Numbered from the stretch's first letter, positions 37,596-49,896 are shown. The stretch is DNA of 64,000 bases from Sulfitobacter alexandrii (GCF_001886735.1 NZ_CP018076.1:3100001-3164000); one strand, 5' to 3'. The notes: a model not told the origin generated them from the sequence alone. Numbers and translations: made by a program.

Positions 37596-38528
37596 CTATT
37601 GCGCGGCCTCGACCGCCAAAGCGGCCATGCGCAGGGCGGAGTCGCGATCGGCGGCTACCGCCAGGAATCGCGCCGCGTGGCAGAAGCGCGCGCCCGGCAC
37701 GCCGCTTGCCTGCGCCAGTTCGGGCCCGGTCAGCCCTGCCCAATGCGCGGGCAGGTCCGCGCGCAGGGCAAAGCTGTCGGCGTCCTTGCGGATGCCGGTT
37801 ATCGCCCAGTCGGTATCCCGCGGGTGCACCACGAAAAGCAGATGATCGGCACCCGCCTCCGCGATCGCGTCCCGAAAGGGCATCCCCATGGGAAGCTCCA
37901 GCACCTGCGAGCGGCCCGCCCCGACGATGGCCGCATGGACCATGGCCGCCGCCCGCTGCTTGGCCGCGCGTCCCTTGACCGCTGCTTCGAGAAAGGTCCG
38001 CGCGACGGGCAGCGCCGCGGCGAATGCCGCATCGTCCGCCGCCGGGCTGCGGTCGTCGAACTCGGGCTTCAGCGTTTCAAGCAGAACGGGCAAGGTCAGT
38101 TCGGACAGGAAACCGGCGCTGCCCGGATCCAGTGCGCCATTGTCCATGAGGTCCACCGGCAGAACGAAATCACTGTCGACGGCCGCGTGGACCTGCTCGA
38201 CCGCGCTCTCGGGCACGTCCAGCGCCCTGAGGTATGCCCGCCCGTAGTGAGCCCAGATCAACCCGATCGAACTGTAGGGTCGCCCGTCCGGCCGCATGGG
38301 GCCGGGCAGTTGGTGATGATCGAAGATCTGCGCGTCCGGGGCGTACTGGCGACCCACGTCGTAGACGATCCTGTCCGCCGATGGCGTGATCCACTCGGCA
38401 TCTCGCGAGCGGATCAACCTTGCATCGGGGTAGAGCCGCGTCAGAACGACGGAGGAAAGCAGTTCGTCCGCGTGAAAACCGCCCGAATGCGTGACGAGGT
38501 TTCGGATGTCGCCACGGTCTGGCATCAT
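37596..38528 (-). CDS. MYG1-family (UPF0160) DHH-type hydrolase
   Basis: 310 residues from the ATG at 38528. The MYG1 signature appears at once (THSGGFHADELLS), with a DHH motif in IFDHHQLPGP near residue 73. Eukaryotic MYG1 is a 3'-5' RNA exonuclease; the bacterial proteins are presumed metal-dependent phosphoesterases. Longer in-frame starts at 38570 and 38651 exist; the longest would overlap the preceding gene, and none has a clear ribosome-binding site. Confidence 0.82.
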   Translation of the reverse strand: MMPDRGDIRNLVTHSGGFHADELLSSVVLTRLYPDARLIRSRDAEWITPSADRIVYDVGRQYAPDAQIFDHHQLPGPMRPDGRPYSSIGLIWAHYGRAYLRALDVPESAVEQVHAAVDSDFVLPVDLMDNGALDPGSAGFLSELTLPVLLETLKPEFDDRSPAADDAAFAAALPVARTFLEAAVKGRAAKQRAAAMVHAAIVGAGRSQVLELPMGMPFRDAIAEAGADHLLFVVHPRDTDWAITGIRKDADSFALRADLPAHWAGLTGPELAQASGVPGARFCHAARFLAVAADRDSALRMAALAVEAAQ

Positions 38529-38604
38529 CTGCGTCACGGGCGCGGAGTCCGTATCGCGGCTGGCAGGCATATCGGCTACGGCCCCGCGGGTCAGCGCGCG
38601 CGCG

Positions 38605-38916
38605 TCAGTGGGTCCATGCGCCGCGGCGACCGGTGGCGAAGTTCTCGCCATAGCCGCCCGCCCGCACGTTCGGCTTGCGGCTTTGCGGTTCCTGCACCTG
38701 CGCGTCGATGCCGTGTTCGCGGGCGTACTCGATGGCTTCCTCGCGGGTTTCGAACCGCAGCCGGACCTGCGTCTGGGTGTCCGAGGACGAGGTCCACCCC
38801 ATCAGCGGATCGACTTCGCGTGCTTCGGAAGGGGCGAATTCCAGCAACCAGACCTTGGTCTTCGCCATGCCGGAAGACATGGCTGTGCGGGCTGGCTTGT
38901 AGATGCGTGCGCGCAT
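38605..38916 (-). CDS. ETC complex I subunit, NDUFS4-like
   Basis: 103 residues of the NDUFS4 (18-kDa accessory subunit) family found in alphaproteobacteria and mitochondria. The family segments [13 protein letters not shown] and W-rich [19 protein letters not shown] are present (the latter trimmed), as is a C-terminal [22 protein letters not shown] tail. It would sit at the peripheral arm of NADH dehydrogenase. AAGGAG lies 6 bases before the ATG at 38916. Confidence 0.87.
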   Translation of the reverse strand: MRARIYKPARTAMSSGMAKTKVWLLEFAPSEAREVDPLMGWTSSSDTQTQVRLRFETREEAIEYAREHGIDAQVQEPQSRKPNVRAGGYGENFATGRRGAWTH

Positions 38917-39060
38917 GGAAGGCTCCTTGGTTCGACCTGCGCCCCTATATCGGGCATTCAGGGGCATGGGGCAAGACCTTCGTGCCGATAATGCGACCTT
39001 CTCCTTTGACTTGCCGCGGTGCAGCATTACCTTCCCGGCATGTCTCGGAAGGAGCCATGC

Positions 39061-39345
39061 ATGTATCCCTTCACCTTCATGACCCTCGCGACCCGGACCA
39101 TCGTGCTGGCCTTCGAGGCGCAGACCGTCATGACCCTGCGCCTGCTGGCCATGAACGGCCTCATCCCCTCCCGCCCCGGCGAGACCGGCCGCATGATCAG
39201 CGAGAAGCTCCCCGCCTTCGGCGAGGCCGGGATCGCGGCGGCAGCGGCGGCACTGTCCGGCAAGCTGCCCGACCAGGTCATGTCGGCGGCACTGGCGCCG
39301 CTCAGCCGCAAGGTCCGGGCCAACCGCAAACGCCTGACGAGATGA
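39061..39345 (+). CDS. Conserved-looking small protein, unknown function
   Basis: 94 residues with AAGGAG 8 bases before the ATG. The first 40 residues are hydrophobic and amphipathic, the centre is Ala-rich ([11 protein letters not shown]), and the C terminus is strongly basic ([12 protein letters not shown]). That pattern resembles phasin-like or DNA-associated small proteins but I recognise no family. Single gene between the NDUFS4-like gene and uvrB. Confidence 0.6.
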   Translation: MYPFTFMTLATRTIVLAFEAQTVMTLRLLAMNGLIPSRPGETGRMISEKLPAFGEAGIAAAAAALSGKLPDQVMSAALAPLSRKVRANRKRLTR

Positions 39346-39449
39346 CGCGGGCCGCCCTGCTGACAGCTCATGGCAGCTAACCGGCCTGACCCCTTGATCC
39401 CGGCGGCGAAAACGACACCTATGGTATTCCGAAGCCGAGGACGCCTCCC

Positions 39450-41651
<2,202 letters not shown>

Positions 41652-41663
41652 TTGCGAAATGCC

Positions 41664-41686
41664 AAAGCGGGCCCGAAGGCCCGCTT
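41664..41686 (+). terminator. Terminator hairpin after uvrB
   Basis: AAAGCGGGCC (41664-41673) and GGCCCGCTT (41678-41686) form a stem of nine pairs with loop CGAA; the T-run after it is short and interrupted. It lies between convergent uvrB and the PRC-barrel gene and may serve both. Confidence 0.7.
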
Positions 41687-41721
41687 GCGTTGTCATCGGT
41701 GGATACGGTCCGGCAGTCGGA

Positions 41722-42078
41722 TCAGATCCAGTAGTACGGCACGCCGTAATGGTCGAAGGTGCGCTGTTCCCAGTCGCGGTCCCGTTGCCAGCCTTCCGGC
41801 CTTTCCGGGGCGCCTTTCAGGGTATCTTCGTTGATGTCGGTCACGTACCCTTCGCGCGAGGTATCGTAACGCAGGGCGTTCCACGGGATCGGATGGTGAT
41901 CCTCGCCCATGCCCAGAAAACCGCCGAAGCCCATCACCGCGTAGGCGACGTTGCCGGACTTCTTGTCGATCATCAGGTGGTCGATATGGCCGATCTCGTC
42001 GCCATGCGCGCCGTAGACCGCGCTGCCGTTCACCTTGTCTGAAGAAACCAGTGCTGCAGAAGAAGACATATCATTCAT
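41722..42078 (-). CDS. PRC-barrel domain protein
   Basis: 118 residues with a PRC-barrel fold: VNGSAVYGAHGDEIGHIDHLMID followed by VAYAVMGFGGFLGMGE are typical strands (shortened here). Small PRC proteins of this kind are often stress-induced and of unknown mechanism. AGGAAAGGA lies before the ATG at 42078. Neighbours are the hemerythrin-like protein and a small membrane peptide, a common stress-type grouping. Confidence 0.82.
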   Translation of the reverse strand: MNDMSSSAALVSSDKVNGSAVYGAHGDEIGHIDHLMIDKKSGNVAYAVMGFGGFLGMGEDHHPIPWNALRYDTSREGYVTDINEDTLKGAPERPEGWQRDRDWEQRTFDHYGVPYYWI

Positions 42079-42190
42079 GGCGCATTCCTTTCCTGAGTGC
42101 GTGTATGCAAGGAAAACGCCTGATGCGTGGGCCAGTTCCCACGGCCCGGCGCCGCAAGCGAAAGGTTGCCTGCGGCGAAACGAGACTGCT

Positions 42191-42748
42191 TCAGCCCTGG
42201 AATCCTGTTTCCAGAACCACCGGCACCACGATCTCTTCCTCGTCCGTCAGGTGCCTGTTCAGCAGGGTGGTGAAACTGTCCAACCGCTCGATGAAGGGGC
42301 CAACCTGCCCGCCCTGCAACACGGCGTTGGCGCCTTCGGCCATGCCGTGCAGCAATCCATCCATCGCCTCGTGATCGGCTTCGAGCAGTTCGAACCCGCG
42401 TTCAAGCCGATTGTCGAGCGTGATCAACCGGGGAAAGTAATGGTGATCCTCGATCTGGTGGTGGCCATGCAGCTGGTTCAGGAGCATGCCGCCGTACTGC
42501 GACAGACGGGGCGCGTATGTTTCAAAGCCCACCTTATTGTCCGCCAGCGCGCGTGCATCCTCCTGCAGCAGATCGGTCAGCTGCCGGAACATGGCGTGCC
42601 GTTCCATCCAGAAGCGGATCATCTCACCGAAATTCTCGTGCGCTTCCCAGTTTGCACGAGGGTAGGCCTCTGCAAGGACGCGCAGCGCGTCGGGCAACCC
42701 GTCACGCCGGTCGAGCGCCAGTTCAGGCTGATCAGGATCAAGTTTCAT
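42191..42748 (-). CDS. Hemerythrin HHE-domain protein
   Basis: 185 residues. The di-iron ligand pattern of the family is visible in order: HENFGEM, HGHHQIEDHHYFPRL, EADHEAMDGLLH and NRHLTDEEEIV. Probable roles are oxygen or NO sensing, storage or detoxification in the cytoplasm. It is upstream of the PRC-barrel gene on the same strand, 112 bp away. Confidence 0.85.
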   Translation of the reverse strand: MKLDPDQPELALDRRDGLPDALRVLAEAYPRANWEAHENFGEMIRFWMERHAMFRQLTDLLQEDARALADNKVGFETYAPRLSQYGGMLLNQLHGHHQIEDHHYFPRLITLDNRLERGFELLEADHEAMDGLLHGMAEGANAVLQGGQVGPFIERLDSFTTLLNRHLTDEEEIVVPVVLETGFQG

Positions 42749-42854
42749 GGCGCTTGCATAGGGATTTCGACCAACCGCCGCAACCTGCGGAACTTTTGCC
42801 GATCACGTGGAGTTTATCCGCCAATACACAATATGTGATTCAAGGAGACAAACA

Positions 42855-43040
42855 ATGGAATATGGCCTGCTCGGACTCATCGTCCTGATCGCCGACATCT
42901 ACGCCATCTACCAGGTGCTGACATCGGGTGCGTCGACCCTCGCGAAAATCGTGTGGACCATCGCGATCATCCTGCTGCCGGTACTTGGCTTCATCGCATG
43001 GCTGATCTTCGGCCCGCGCGGCAGCCGCGCCACCGTGTAA
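42855..43040 (+). CDS. Small PLDc_N-type membrane protein
   Basis: 61 residues with two hydrophobic helices (about 4-22 and 31-53) separated by a short polar loop, ending in FGPRGSRATV. This matches the PLDc_N (cardiolipin synthase N-terminal-like) module found in very short proteins. AGGAG precedes the ATG, and a strong terminator follows, supporting a real small gene. Function unknown. Confidence 0.8.
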   Translation: MEYGLLGLIVLIADIYAIYQVLTSGASTLAKIVWTIAIILLPVLGFIAWLIFGPRGSRATV

Positions 43041-43061
43041 GCCGGCGACATTGAAACAGGG

Positions 43062-43093
43062 AAGGCCCGGAGGATCATCCTCCGGGCCTTTTT
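43062..43093 (+). terminator. Rho-independent terminator after the PLDc_N gene
   Basis: GGCCCGGAGGA (43064-43074) pairs perfectly with TCCTCCGGGCC (43078-43088) over a 3-base loop, followed by TTTTT. Confidence 0.92.
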
Positions 43094-43154
43094 CGATCGT
43101 GCAGGGTAATTCTTTGTTAACCCCGGCACCTCAGGATCGCGACGGGAGCACGCG

Positions 43155-43820
43155 ATGCCTGTCTTGGTTCTGGTTCTTTTCATGATGCTGTGGTCCGTCC
43201 CCGCCCGGGCCGGCGCATGGATGCGCGAGGAAGGCACCACTTTCGTCTCGTCCACGTTCACGCTCAATTACCTTCTGGACCAGAGCAGCGGCACCTACGT
43301 GGAATACGGGTGGCGTGATGACCTGACCGTCGGCATGGATCTGAGCCTCGCGAACAGCCACCTCGGCCTGCAGTCCGGTGCCGTGACATTCTTCTTTCGA
43401 AGACGCCTGGGCCGCGCGGAGAGCGTGAATAAATGGGCCTACGAGGTCGGCGGCGGGACTGCCTGGATACAGGATGTCGTCCTGCCGCATGTGAAACTGG
43501 GCCTGTCCTGGGGCCGGGGGTTCGAAGCTGCGGGCAGTTCCGGCTGGATGGGTGTCGATGGATCGGTCTTCTTCGACCTGGCCAGCGGCCGGCGCGCGGC
43601 CAAGCTGGACAGCACGGTGGGCTACAATTTTTCCGACGTGACCGCCGGAATGGTGGAAATCTATCTCGCTCACATAGACAGCCGCAGCTATGCCACCTTC
43701 GCCCCGTCGATCCTGATCCGGCCCCGAAACAGCAGCTACCGCATACAGATCGGCGCAGAAAGCCCCATGACCTCCCTTTCGGATACCTCGATCAAGCTGG
43801 GCCTCTGGCGGAATTTCTGA
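43155..43820 (+). CDS. Exported beta-rich protein, possible outer-membrane barrel
   Basis: 221 residues: signal peptide (about 1-19, ending ARAGA), then alternating-strand segments such as TTFVSSTFTLNYLL and DDLTVGMDLSLANSHL, with a C-terminal phenylalanine (LGLWRNF), as common for outer-membrane barrels. I recognise no named family. GGGAG precedes the ATG. It is convergent with the beta-helix gene. Confidence 0.65.
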   Translation: MPVLVLVLFMMLWSVPARAGAWMREEGTTFVSSTFTLNYLLDQSSGTYVEYGWRDDLTVGMDLSLANSHLGLQSGAVTFFFRRRLGRAESVNKWAYEVGGGTAWIQDVVLPHVKLGLSWGRGFEAAGSSGWMGVDGSVFFDLASGRRAAKLDSTVGYNFSDVTAGMVEIYLAHIDSRSYATFAPSILIRPRNSSYRIQIGAESPMTSLSDTSIKLGLWRNF

Positions 43821-43862
43821 ATGGCGCCCCGCGTGCGGGACGCCGCTTTTGCGCGTCCAGTC

Positions 43863-46151
43863 TCAGCGGCTGTCCATCCGGACGGAAACCTGAACCCGGC
43901 CCCGGACCGGCCCGGACCAGTTGAGCCTGATCTGGTCGCGATCCCCGCCGACCGCGACATCGGCGTAGGGCGTCTCCCAGACCCGGACGTTGTTGGCGTT
44001 GCGCAGCGCGCCCTGCGCGAGCACGCTTTCCACCTTAAGCGCTTCACCACCGAACGGCAGGTAATCCGCCAGGTCGATCGTCCAGGTATCGGAGGCGGTG
44101 TTCTGGAAGAACTCGACCTTGGCCGGGGTTTCCACCTGGTAGGTCACAGCATGGAAAGAGTTTTCCGTGAAGACCACGTTCTTGCACCGGGACAGGTCGA
44201 GGTCGGCAAAGGTCGTATCCACCCTCTCGGCCCGGTCGATCACGCCATTCAAGCTGCGGAACCTGTTTCCCGTGATCGACACACCGCTCAGGAAGTGCCC
44301 TGCCCCATGAGGCTTCACCACGATATAGCTGAACCACGGTGCCACCTCGCCGGACAGGAAAATGTTGTCCGTGACGCTGAGCGCGCTGAACGAATATTCC
44401 GAGTTGAAGGCCGGGGCGGGATCCTGTTCGTTCGTCCATTCCAGAAAGCAGTTGTCGACGTAATTGCCCGAGAAGATGGAACTGACGTGCGTGTTCGCGA
44501 GGATGATACCTGCGGACCGCACGCCGTTGTTGACCTCGTCGCCCTGAAAGAAGTGGTTCCCGGTGATGATGCTGTTGGCCCCGCCCAACAGGCCGAAATG
44601 GCGGAACCGGGTCGCCCGGTTGTCGCGCAGCTTCACGTCGTTGGCGTTGGCATTGAAACCGATGGTCTTGCGCTGGGATACCGGCAGTGCATCTTCCGCC
44701 GACAGGAACTGGCAGCGGTCGATCAGCATGCCCTGGCAGCCGCCCCCGATGGAGGTGATGCCCCGGTCGGCCGGTCGCGTGATGAAACAGTCACGCACCT
44801 GAAAGGCGGTCCCCGAAAGCGCCAGCATGAGCGCCGAACAGCGGTTGTTGCACTGGAATTCGATATCGGCGAGCACGAATTTGCTCAGCTGGCCGAAGCC
44901 GCTGAAATCGAGCATGTACCGGAACCTGCGGAAGGTGAAATTTTGCGTGCCCGCCGCATCGTAGAGTGGCGCGCTCAGTTCGATCTGCCCGGTGGCCACG
45001 TTCTTCGACCGCACAAAGACTTCCCGACCCACCCCGTTTCCTTCGACAAGCGCGCCGACAGGAACGTTCGCGATGTTGGTGACATTGGTCAGCCGCTTGT
45101 TGTTGTTGGGGTTGTAGGTGGCCTGTGATGACACGACCTGCGTGTCCCAGGCGGCGCTGCTCGCGGCCTCCAGCTGGCCATTGCGGATGACCCGGCGTGT
45201 GGCATAGCTGTCCTGCCCCGGCACGGTGGCCTGCATGTCGATCGGTCCGGTCACGTTCACCTTGCGCCCGCCCAGGTCGAGGGTTTCGTGATCCGCATTG
45301 TTCAGCAGGGCCTGGAACGCCTTGCGGAACGCCAGTTCCTCGTCCTCGAAGGCCTCGATGTAATTCGGCAGGTCGAAATTGCGGCGCAACAGCAGGACGG
45401 CGCTGTCGGGCATGGTGACCGTGCCTTCGAACCGGACGTTGGTGTCTATCGTCACGCTTGAATTGAGCCGATAGGTGCCTGCCGGCACATAGACGGTACG
45501 CCCGTTCGCCGCGGCGTTCGCGGCATCGAAGGCCGCGCTGTCATCGGTCGTGCCGTCGCCCACCGCTCCGAAATCCACGACATCCACCTGCCCCAGCATG
45601 TCGCGCAGAAAGACGGAGGTCACATCCTCTATCTCCACGTCGTCGACCCGGACGATCCCGCCATTGGCCCCGACGAGGTCGATGCCGAAATGGCCGTAAA
45701 CGGGCTCGGTTCCCCAGACCATGTCCACGCCGGCGCGGTTGCCTGTCCCGACGATGGCCGAGATCTCGACCACTTCGCCATAGGTCGTCAGCGTGACGAA
45801 TGGGGCAAAGGCCGGCACATCGGCCACGAGCGACCCGTTGGCGCGCGCGGCGTAACCGGCGATGCGGACCGAAGGCAGGTTGCCGCTGATGGCCTTCACC
45901 CTGGTCCTTATCCGCAGGTAACATCCCGGCAGCAGCGGCGTTTCCCCCATGTAGCGCAGCTTTTGCGTGTTCTCCGTCTTGAGCATCTCAAGCGCACCGC
46001 CGAAATCCTGATCCGCCGCGACGAAGGCGGCGTTCGCCACATCTTCATAGGTGTCCGACCCCGGCGTGCCATTCCCGCTCGACCAGACGTCCAGACCCCG
46101 GGCAAACGGCGTCGGCATCAGCACCAAGCCTTCGGTAATCGCCTTGTTCAT
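43863..46151 (-). CDS. Large right-handed beta-helix protein (pectate lyase/GH28-like)
   Basis: 762 residues. The start of the pectate_lyase_3-type helix is clear at about residues 197-225 (VDFGAVGDGTTDDSAAFDAA and VPAGTYRLNSSV). Later rungs contain repeated N-rich turns (ITGNHFFQGDEV, SIFSGNYVDNCF, VTDNIFLSGE). The first about 190 residues form a separate, unassigned domain. No signal peptide is visible, which is unusual for a polysaccharide-active beta-helix; export by a type I or other route, or a phage-tail-like role, is possible. GGAAGGG precedes the ATG. Confidence 0.7.
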   Translation of the reverse strand: MNKAITEGLVLMPTPFARGLDVWSSGNGTPGSDTYEDVANAAFVAADQDFGGALEMLKTENTQKLRYMGETPLLPGCYLRIRTRVKAISGNLPSVRIAGYAARANGSLVADVPAFAPFVTLTTYGEVVEISAIVGTGNRAGVDMVWGTEPVYGHFGIDLVGANGGIVRVDDVEIEDVTSVFLRDMLGQVDVVDFGAVGDGTTDDSAAFDAANAAANGRTVYVPAGTYRLNSSVTIDTNVRFEGTVTMPDSAVLLLRRNFDLPNYIEAFEDEELAFRKAFQALLNNADHETLDLGGRKVNVTGPIDMQATVPGQDSYATRRVIRNGQLEAASSAAWDTQVVSSQATYNPNNNKRLTNVTNIANVPVGALVEGNGVGREVFVRSKNVATGQIELSAPLYDAAGTQNFTFRRFRYMLDFSGFGQLSKFVLADIEFQCNNRCSALMLALSGTAFQVRDCFITRPADRGITSIGGGCQGMLIDRCQFLSAEDALPVSQRKTIGFNANANDVKLRDNRATRFRHFGLLGGANSIITGNHFFQGDEVNNGVRSAGIILANTHVSSIFSGNYVDNCFLEWTNEQDPAPAFNSEYSFSALSVTDNIFLSGEVAPWFSYIVVKPHGAGHFLSGVSITGNRFRSLNGVIDRAERVDTTFADLDLSRCKNVVFTENSFHAVTYQVETPAKVEFFQNTASDTWTIDLADYLPFGGEALKVESVLAQGALRNANNVRVWETPYADVAVGGDRDQIRLNWSGPVRGRVQVSVRMDSR

Positions 46152-46430
46152 GAAAAATCCCTTCCTTTGGCCGCACCACGACGTCGCGCGCCGCCTGGTT
46201 GATACCGGGCCCGGCGCCTGCCGGTCCGCGAAAGGGTAAATAACAATGGAGGGTTAAGTGCTTGGCCGACCAGCGCACGCCCCCGCGCAACGCGCCGCCG
46301 GCGCGGGTTTCAGGGGCTTTGAAAGGTCGCGAAACAATGCGCTGCAGGGGCAAGGGCCGCTTTCCCGAGCATCGTACCGACGCGACTGGCCATGGCCCGC
46401 AAAGTGTTTGGAGAAGGCTTCTTCAGTCGA

Positions 46431-46844
46431 TCAGGCCGTCACACCGGGCGCATCCAGAATCTGCACCGCACCGATCCGCCACCCCATGTCGGTTTCTTCC
46501 ATCTTGTAGTCGAGGATATGGGTGAAGCCCTTGGCATCGGTTATCTGCACCTTCTGCCACAGGCCGCCGGCCTTCTCGTGCAGTTCGAGATACCGAACTT
46601 CGGCGGGTCGCCAGACCATGGGGTAGCCTTCCGTCACCATGCGCTGAAAATTCCGCGGCGTCTGGAACATCCGCTGGAGCGATGGCGTGGCGAAGGTGAA
46701 GGCCGTCTCGAAATCGTCCGCCTTGAACGCCTCGATCTGGCTGCTGATGGTGCCCTGAATCTCGGTCGATTGCGCCGTCGCGCCGATGGCGGACATCAGC
46801 AACAGCATCAGCCCCCCAAGCAGTCCCAGAATTCCTGTCCGCAT
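46431..46844 (-). CDS. DUF4864 exported protein
   Basis: 137 residues from the ATG at 46844, which follows GGGAGAAAG. A signal peptide (about 1-25, ending ATAQS) precedes a DUF4864 domain with the FQTPRNFQRMV and YPMVWRPAEV segments. The fold is NTF2-like in related proteins; function unknown. It lies downstream of lysS in the minus direction but with no evident link. Confidence 0.8.
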   Translation of the reverse strand: MRTGILGLLGGLMLLLMSAIGATAQSTEIQGTISSQIEAFKADDFETAFTFATPSLQRMFQTPRNFQRMVTEGYPMVWRPAEVRYLELHEKAGGLWQKVQITDAKGFTHILDYKMEETDMGWRIGAVQILDAPGVTA

Positions 46845-46905
46845 GATCTTTCTCCCGCTGGCTGTGTGACCCAAGGTAAGCCACGGTGCCAGCGGGACAA
46901 GAGTT

Positions 46906-48486
46906 TCAGGCGTCGGTCAGCTTGCCAGCCAGCGCCGCGTCGATCAGGTCTGCGGTCTCGGTCACGCCGTAAAGCGCGATGAACCCGCCGAACCGCGGCC
47001 CCTGCGACGCGCCCAGCAACACTTCGTACAGTGCGGTGAACCAGTCGCGCAGCGGGTCGAAGCGTTCCTTGCCGACGGCGAACACCATGCTCTGCAGCGC
47101 TTCGGCATCAAGGCCGCCGTCCCAGGCCCGCAGGTTGTCACGCAGTTCCTCAAGCGCCTCGCGCTCAAGGTCGGTCGGCGCACGGAACACCTTGTTCGGC
47201 TTCACGAAGTCGTTGAAGTAGCGCACCGCGTGTTCGGCCGCGGCATCCATGCCGGGGTTGCTTTCCGGTGTGGCGTCCGGCGCGTAACGATTGATGAACC
47301 CCCACAGCTGCGCCTTGTCCTGCGCCGAACAGACGGACGCGAGGTTGAGCAGCATGGAGAACGGCACCACCATGTCCGACTTCGGCACGTCGCCGCCGTG
47401 AATGTGCCAGACCGGGTTGTTGGCCCTGGCATTCGCATCCTGCGTCTCGTAGGCGCGCAGCTGCTGGTGATATTCGTCCACCGCCTTGGGGATCACGTCA
47501 AAGTGCATCCGCTTGGCGGTCTTCGGCTTGAGGAACATGAAATAGGCGAGCGATTCCGTGCTGGCATAGGTCAGCCACTGGTCGATCGAGATGCCGTTGC
47601 CCGAGGACTTGGAAATCTTCTGACCATTCTCGTCGAGGAAAAGCTCGTAGCTGAAATGTTCGGGTTTCTTGCCGCCGAGGATCTCGCAGATGCGGTCGTA
47701 GATGGCCGTGTTGGTCGCGTGTTCCTTGCCGTACATCTCGAAATCGACGCCCAGCGCCGCCCAGCGGGCACCGAAGTCGGGCTTCCATTGAAGCTTCACA
47801 TTGCCGCCCGTCACCGGCAGGGTCATCTCCTCCCCCTCTTCGGTGTCGAAGGTGATCGTCCCGTCCTTGGCGTTGACCTCCTTGATCGGCACATACAGCA
47901 CCCGGCCCGTCTCGGGATGGATCGGCAGGAAGATGGAATAGGTTTGCCGGCGCTCTTCCCGCAGCGATTTCAGCATCACCTCCATGATCTCGTCGTAGCG
48001 TTCCGCCGCGCGCAGAAGCACCTCGTCGAACTGGCCGGAGCGATAGAAATCCCTCGCGGAATAGAATTCGTACTCGAACCCGAAGGTATCGAGGAAACGG
48101 CGCAGCATCGCGTTGTTGTGGTGGCCGAAACTCTCGTGCGTGCCGAAGGGATCGGGCACGCTGGTCAGGGGCTTGTGCATGTGCTCTGCCAGCATTTCCT
48201 GCTGCGGCACGTTGCCGGGCACCTTGCGCATCCCGTCGAGGTCGTCCGAAAAGCAGATCAGCTTCGTCGGGATGTCGCTGATCTCCTCGAAGGCGCGCTT
48301 GATCATCGTGGTGCGCAGCACTTCGCCGAAGGTGCCGATGTGCGGCAGGCCCGAGGGCCCGTAGCCCGTCTCGAACAGCACGAACCCCTTCTCGGGCGGC
48401 TTGTTCTGATAGCGTTTGAGTACCCGGCGCGCTTCTTCAAAGGGCCAGGCCTTGCTGCTCAGTGCGGCGTCACGCATATCAGACAT
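46906..48486 (-). CDS. lysS: Lysyl-tRNA synthetase, class I
   Basis: 526 residues of the class I (archaeal-type) LysRS, which replaces the class II enzyme in many alphaproteobacteria. The HIGH-like motif is HIGTF (about residue 44) and the KMSKS-like motif is KISKS (about residue 285). It charges tRNA-Lys. I start at 48486 ([14 protein letters not shown]), with GGATGA upstream; in-frame starts at 48498 and 48519 also exist. Confidence 0.95.
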   Translation of the reverse strand: MSDMRDAALSSKAWPFEEARRVLKRYQNKPPEKGFVLFETGYGPSGLPHIGTFGEVLRTTMIKRAFEEISDIPTKLICFSDDLDGMRKVPGNVPQQEMLAEHMHKPLTSVPDPFGTHESFGHHNNAMLRRFLDTFGFEYEFYSARDFYRSGQFDEVLLRAAERYDEIMEVMLKSLREERRQTYSIFLPIHPETGRVLYVPIKEVNAKDGTITFDTEEGEEMTLPVTGGNVKLQWKPDFGARWAALGVDFEMYGKEHATNTAIYDRICEILGGKKPEHFSYELFLDENGQKISKSSGNGISIDQWLTYASTESLAYFMFLKPKTAKRMHFDVIPKAVDEYHQQLRAYETQDANARANNPVWHIHGGDVPKSDMVVPFSMLLNLASVCSAQDKAQLWGFINRYAPDATPESNPGMDAAAEHAVRYFNDFVKPNKVFRAPTDLEREALEELRDNLRAWDGGLDAEALQSMVFAVGKERFDPLRDWFTALYEVLLGASQGPRFGGFIALYGVTETADLIDAALAGKLTDA

Positions 48487-48602
48487 CATTTCATCCATCG
48501 TTGGCACCCGTGCGCCCAATGCGCGCAGGTCAGGCCGCTACCTATTGCGCGGGACCGACAGGGTCAATAATCTCCGCTCAACAGAACTTCAGAGGCCCCT
48601 CC

Positions 48603-49025
48603 ATGTCTGATGACCCCTCGTTTTCACTCAGCGCGCAGGACAGCCTCGTCGCGATCATGGTCGCCGTTTCCGCATCCGACGAGAACATCAGGACGACCGA
48701 ACTGATCAAGATCGAGGCGGCAGTCAACATGTTGCCGATCTTCGCGAACTACGACAGCGACCGGCTCAGCACGATCAGCAAGACCGTGCTGGACCTGTTC
48801 GAGCAGGAAGACGGTCTCGACGCGCTTTTCGGCCTGATCCGCGAAGCATTGCCGGAACGGCTTCACGAAACGGCCTATGCGCTGGCCTGTGATGTCGCCG
48901 CGGCGGATGGCATCCTTGGCGAAACCGAACTTCGGCTGCTCGAGGAAATCCGCTACGAGCTGAACATCGACCGGCTGCACGCCGCTGCCATCGAGCGCGG
49001 CGCGCGGGCCCGACACCTCAGCTGA
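48603..49025 (+). CDS. TerB-family protein
   Basis: 140 residues, all helical, matching the TerB/DjlA-type fold: LVAIMVAVSASDENI and acidic repeats such as DVAADGILGETELRLL with the DGxxxxxE pattern typical of TerB. Such proteins are linked to tellurite resistance and membrane stress, but many are of unknown role. AGAGG precedes the ATG; no other ter genes are nearby. Confidence 0.82.
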   Translation: MSDDPSFSLSAQDSLVAIMVAVSASDENIRTTELIKIEAAVNMLPIFANYDSDRLSTISKTVLDLFEQEDGLDALFGLIREALPERLHETAYALACDVAAADGILGETELRLLEEIRYELNIDRLHAAAIERGARARHLS

Positions 49026-49041
49026 GGGCGGGCTTTCGCGC

Positions 49042-49896
49042 TCAGTGGATCTTGATGTTGAGCAGAACGCATTCCGAATAAAGCATGTCGATCTCGGAAG
49101 GATGCAGCAGCCCCTTCTGGCAGAACCGCGGCGTGGCGAAGGGGCGGACATCATCGCAAGTGATTCCGGGCGCGGCGAACCTGCGGTCCAGTGACAGGAT
49201 GGCCTCCCGCGCGGGCAGGACGGATGCCGCGATCCGTGCCGCGTGCCGCGCGAACAGGGGTTGGTCGGCCAGGTACATGATCTCGTGCGTGACGTAGTCG
49301 TCATGCTTCTTCTGGGGATAGACCACCATCACGCACAGACCGTCCGGCGTTTCGACAGCAAGGTGGCGCAGCTTCAGGCCCTGATGGTCACTGATGATCC
49401 GCCGGTCCTTTGCGGTGATCCGGTCACCCAGCGACAGCGGATCGTCGTGCACCTCGAACTTCGGAAGCTCCGACGGAAGCCACACCAGCCGTTCCCGATC
49501 CAGCACTTCCAGACCCGCCCGTTCCAGCACGCTGACAGCGGCTTTCGCGCTCGAGAAATTGGTGACCGTCACCGCGGGGTCCGATGTCGCAAGCGCCATC
49601 ATGCGGCCGCCGACGCCCTGTCCGCGAAGATCCTTGAGCACATACCATGACGTCATGTCGGCCGTGGTGCGTACCCCCTCGGCGGTGATCCGCTCCGCAT
49701 AGACCAGCCCGAGAACGCCCATCAGCCGCCCGTTGTCGCGCACGGTGATGGCATATCGCCCCTCGGGGCCGCACCAGCGGCCCGCCACCAGCCGTCGCCA
49801 GCCGTCGATGTCCCACTTCGCCTTCACGAAAACCGTGTTCATGAACTGGGCGACTTCCTCGCGCTCGGACGGCGCGGCATAGGCGATTTCAACCAT
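49042..49896 (-). CDS. GNAT-family N-acetyltransferase
   Basis: 284 residues. The GNAT acetyl-CoA motif is seen in LKDLRGQGVGGRMMALA (about residues 90-106) after a strand VLGLVYAE. The C-terminal about 150 residues carry no recognised second domain. The substrate cannot be predicted. Its start overlaps the upstream deacetylase gene by 8 bp, so the two are co-transcribed. Confidence 0.8.
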   Translation of the reverse strand: MVEIAYAAPSEREEVAQFMNTVFVKAKWDIDGWRRLVAGRWCGPEGRYAITVRDNGRLMGVLGLVYAERITAEGVRTTADMTSWYVLKDLRGQGVGGRMMALATSDPAVTVTNFSSAKAAVSVLERAGLEVLDRERLVWLPSELPKFEVHDDPLSLGDRITAKDRRIISDHQGLKLRHLAVETPDGLCVMVVYPQKKHDDYVTHEIMYLADQPLFARHAARIAASVLPAREAILSLDRRFAAPGITCDDVRPFATPRFCQKGLLHPSEIDMLYSECVLLNIKIH

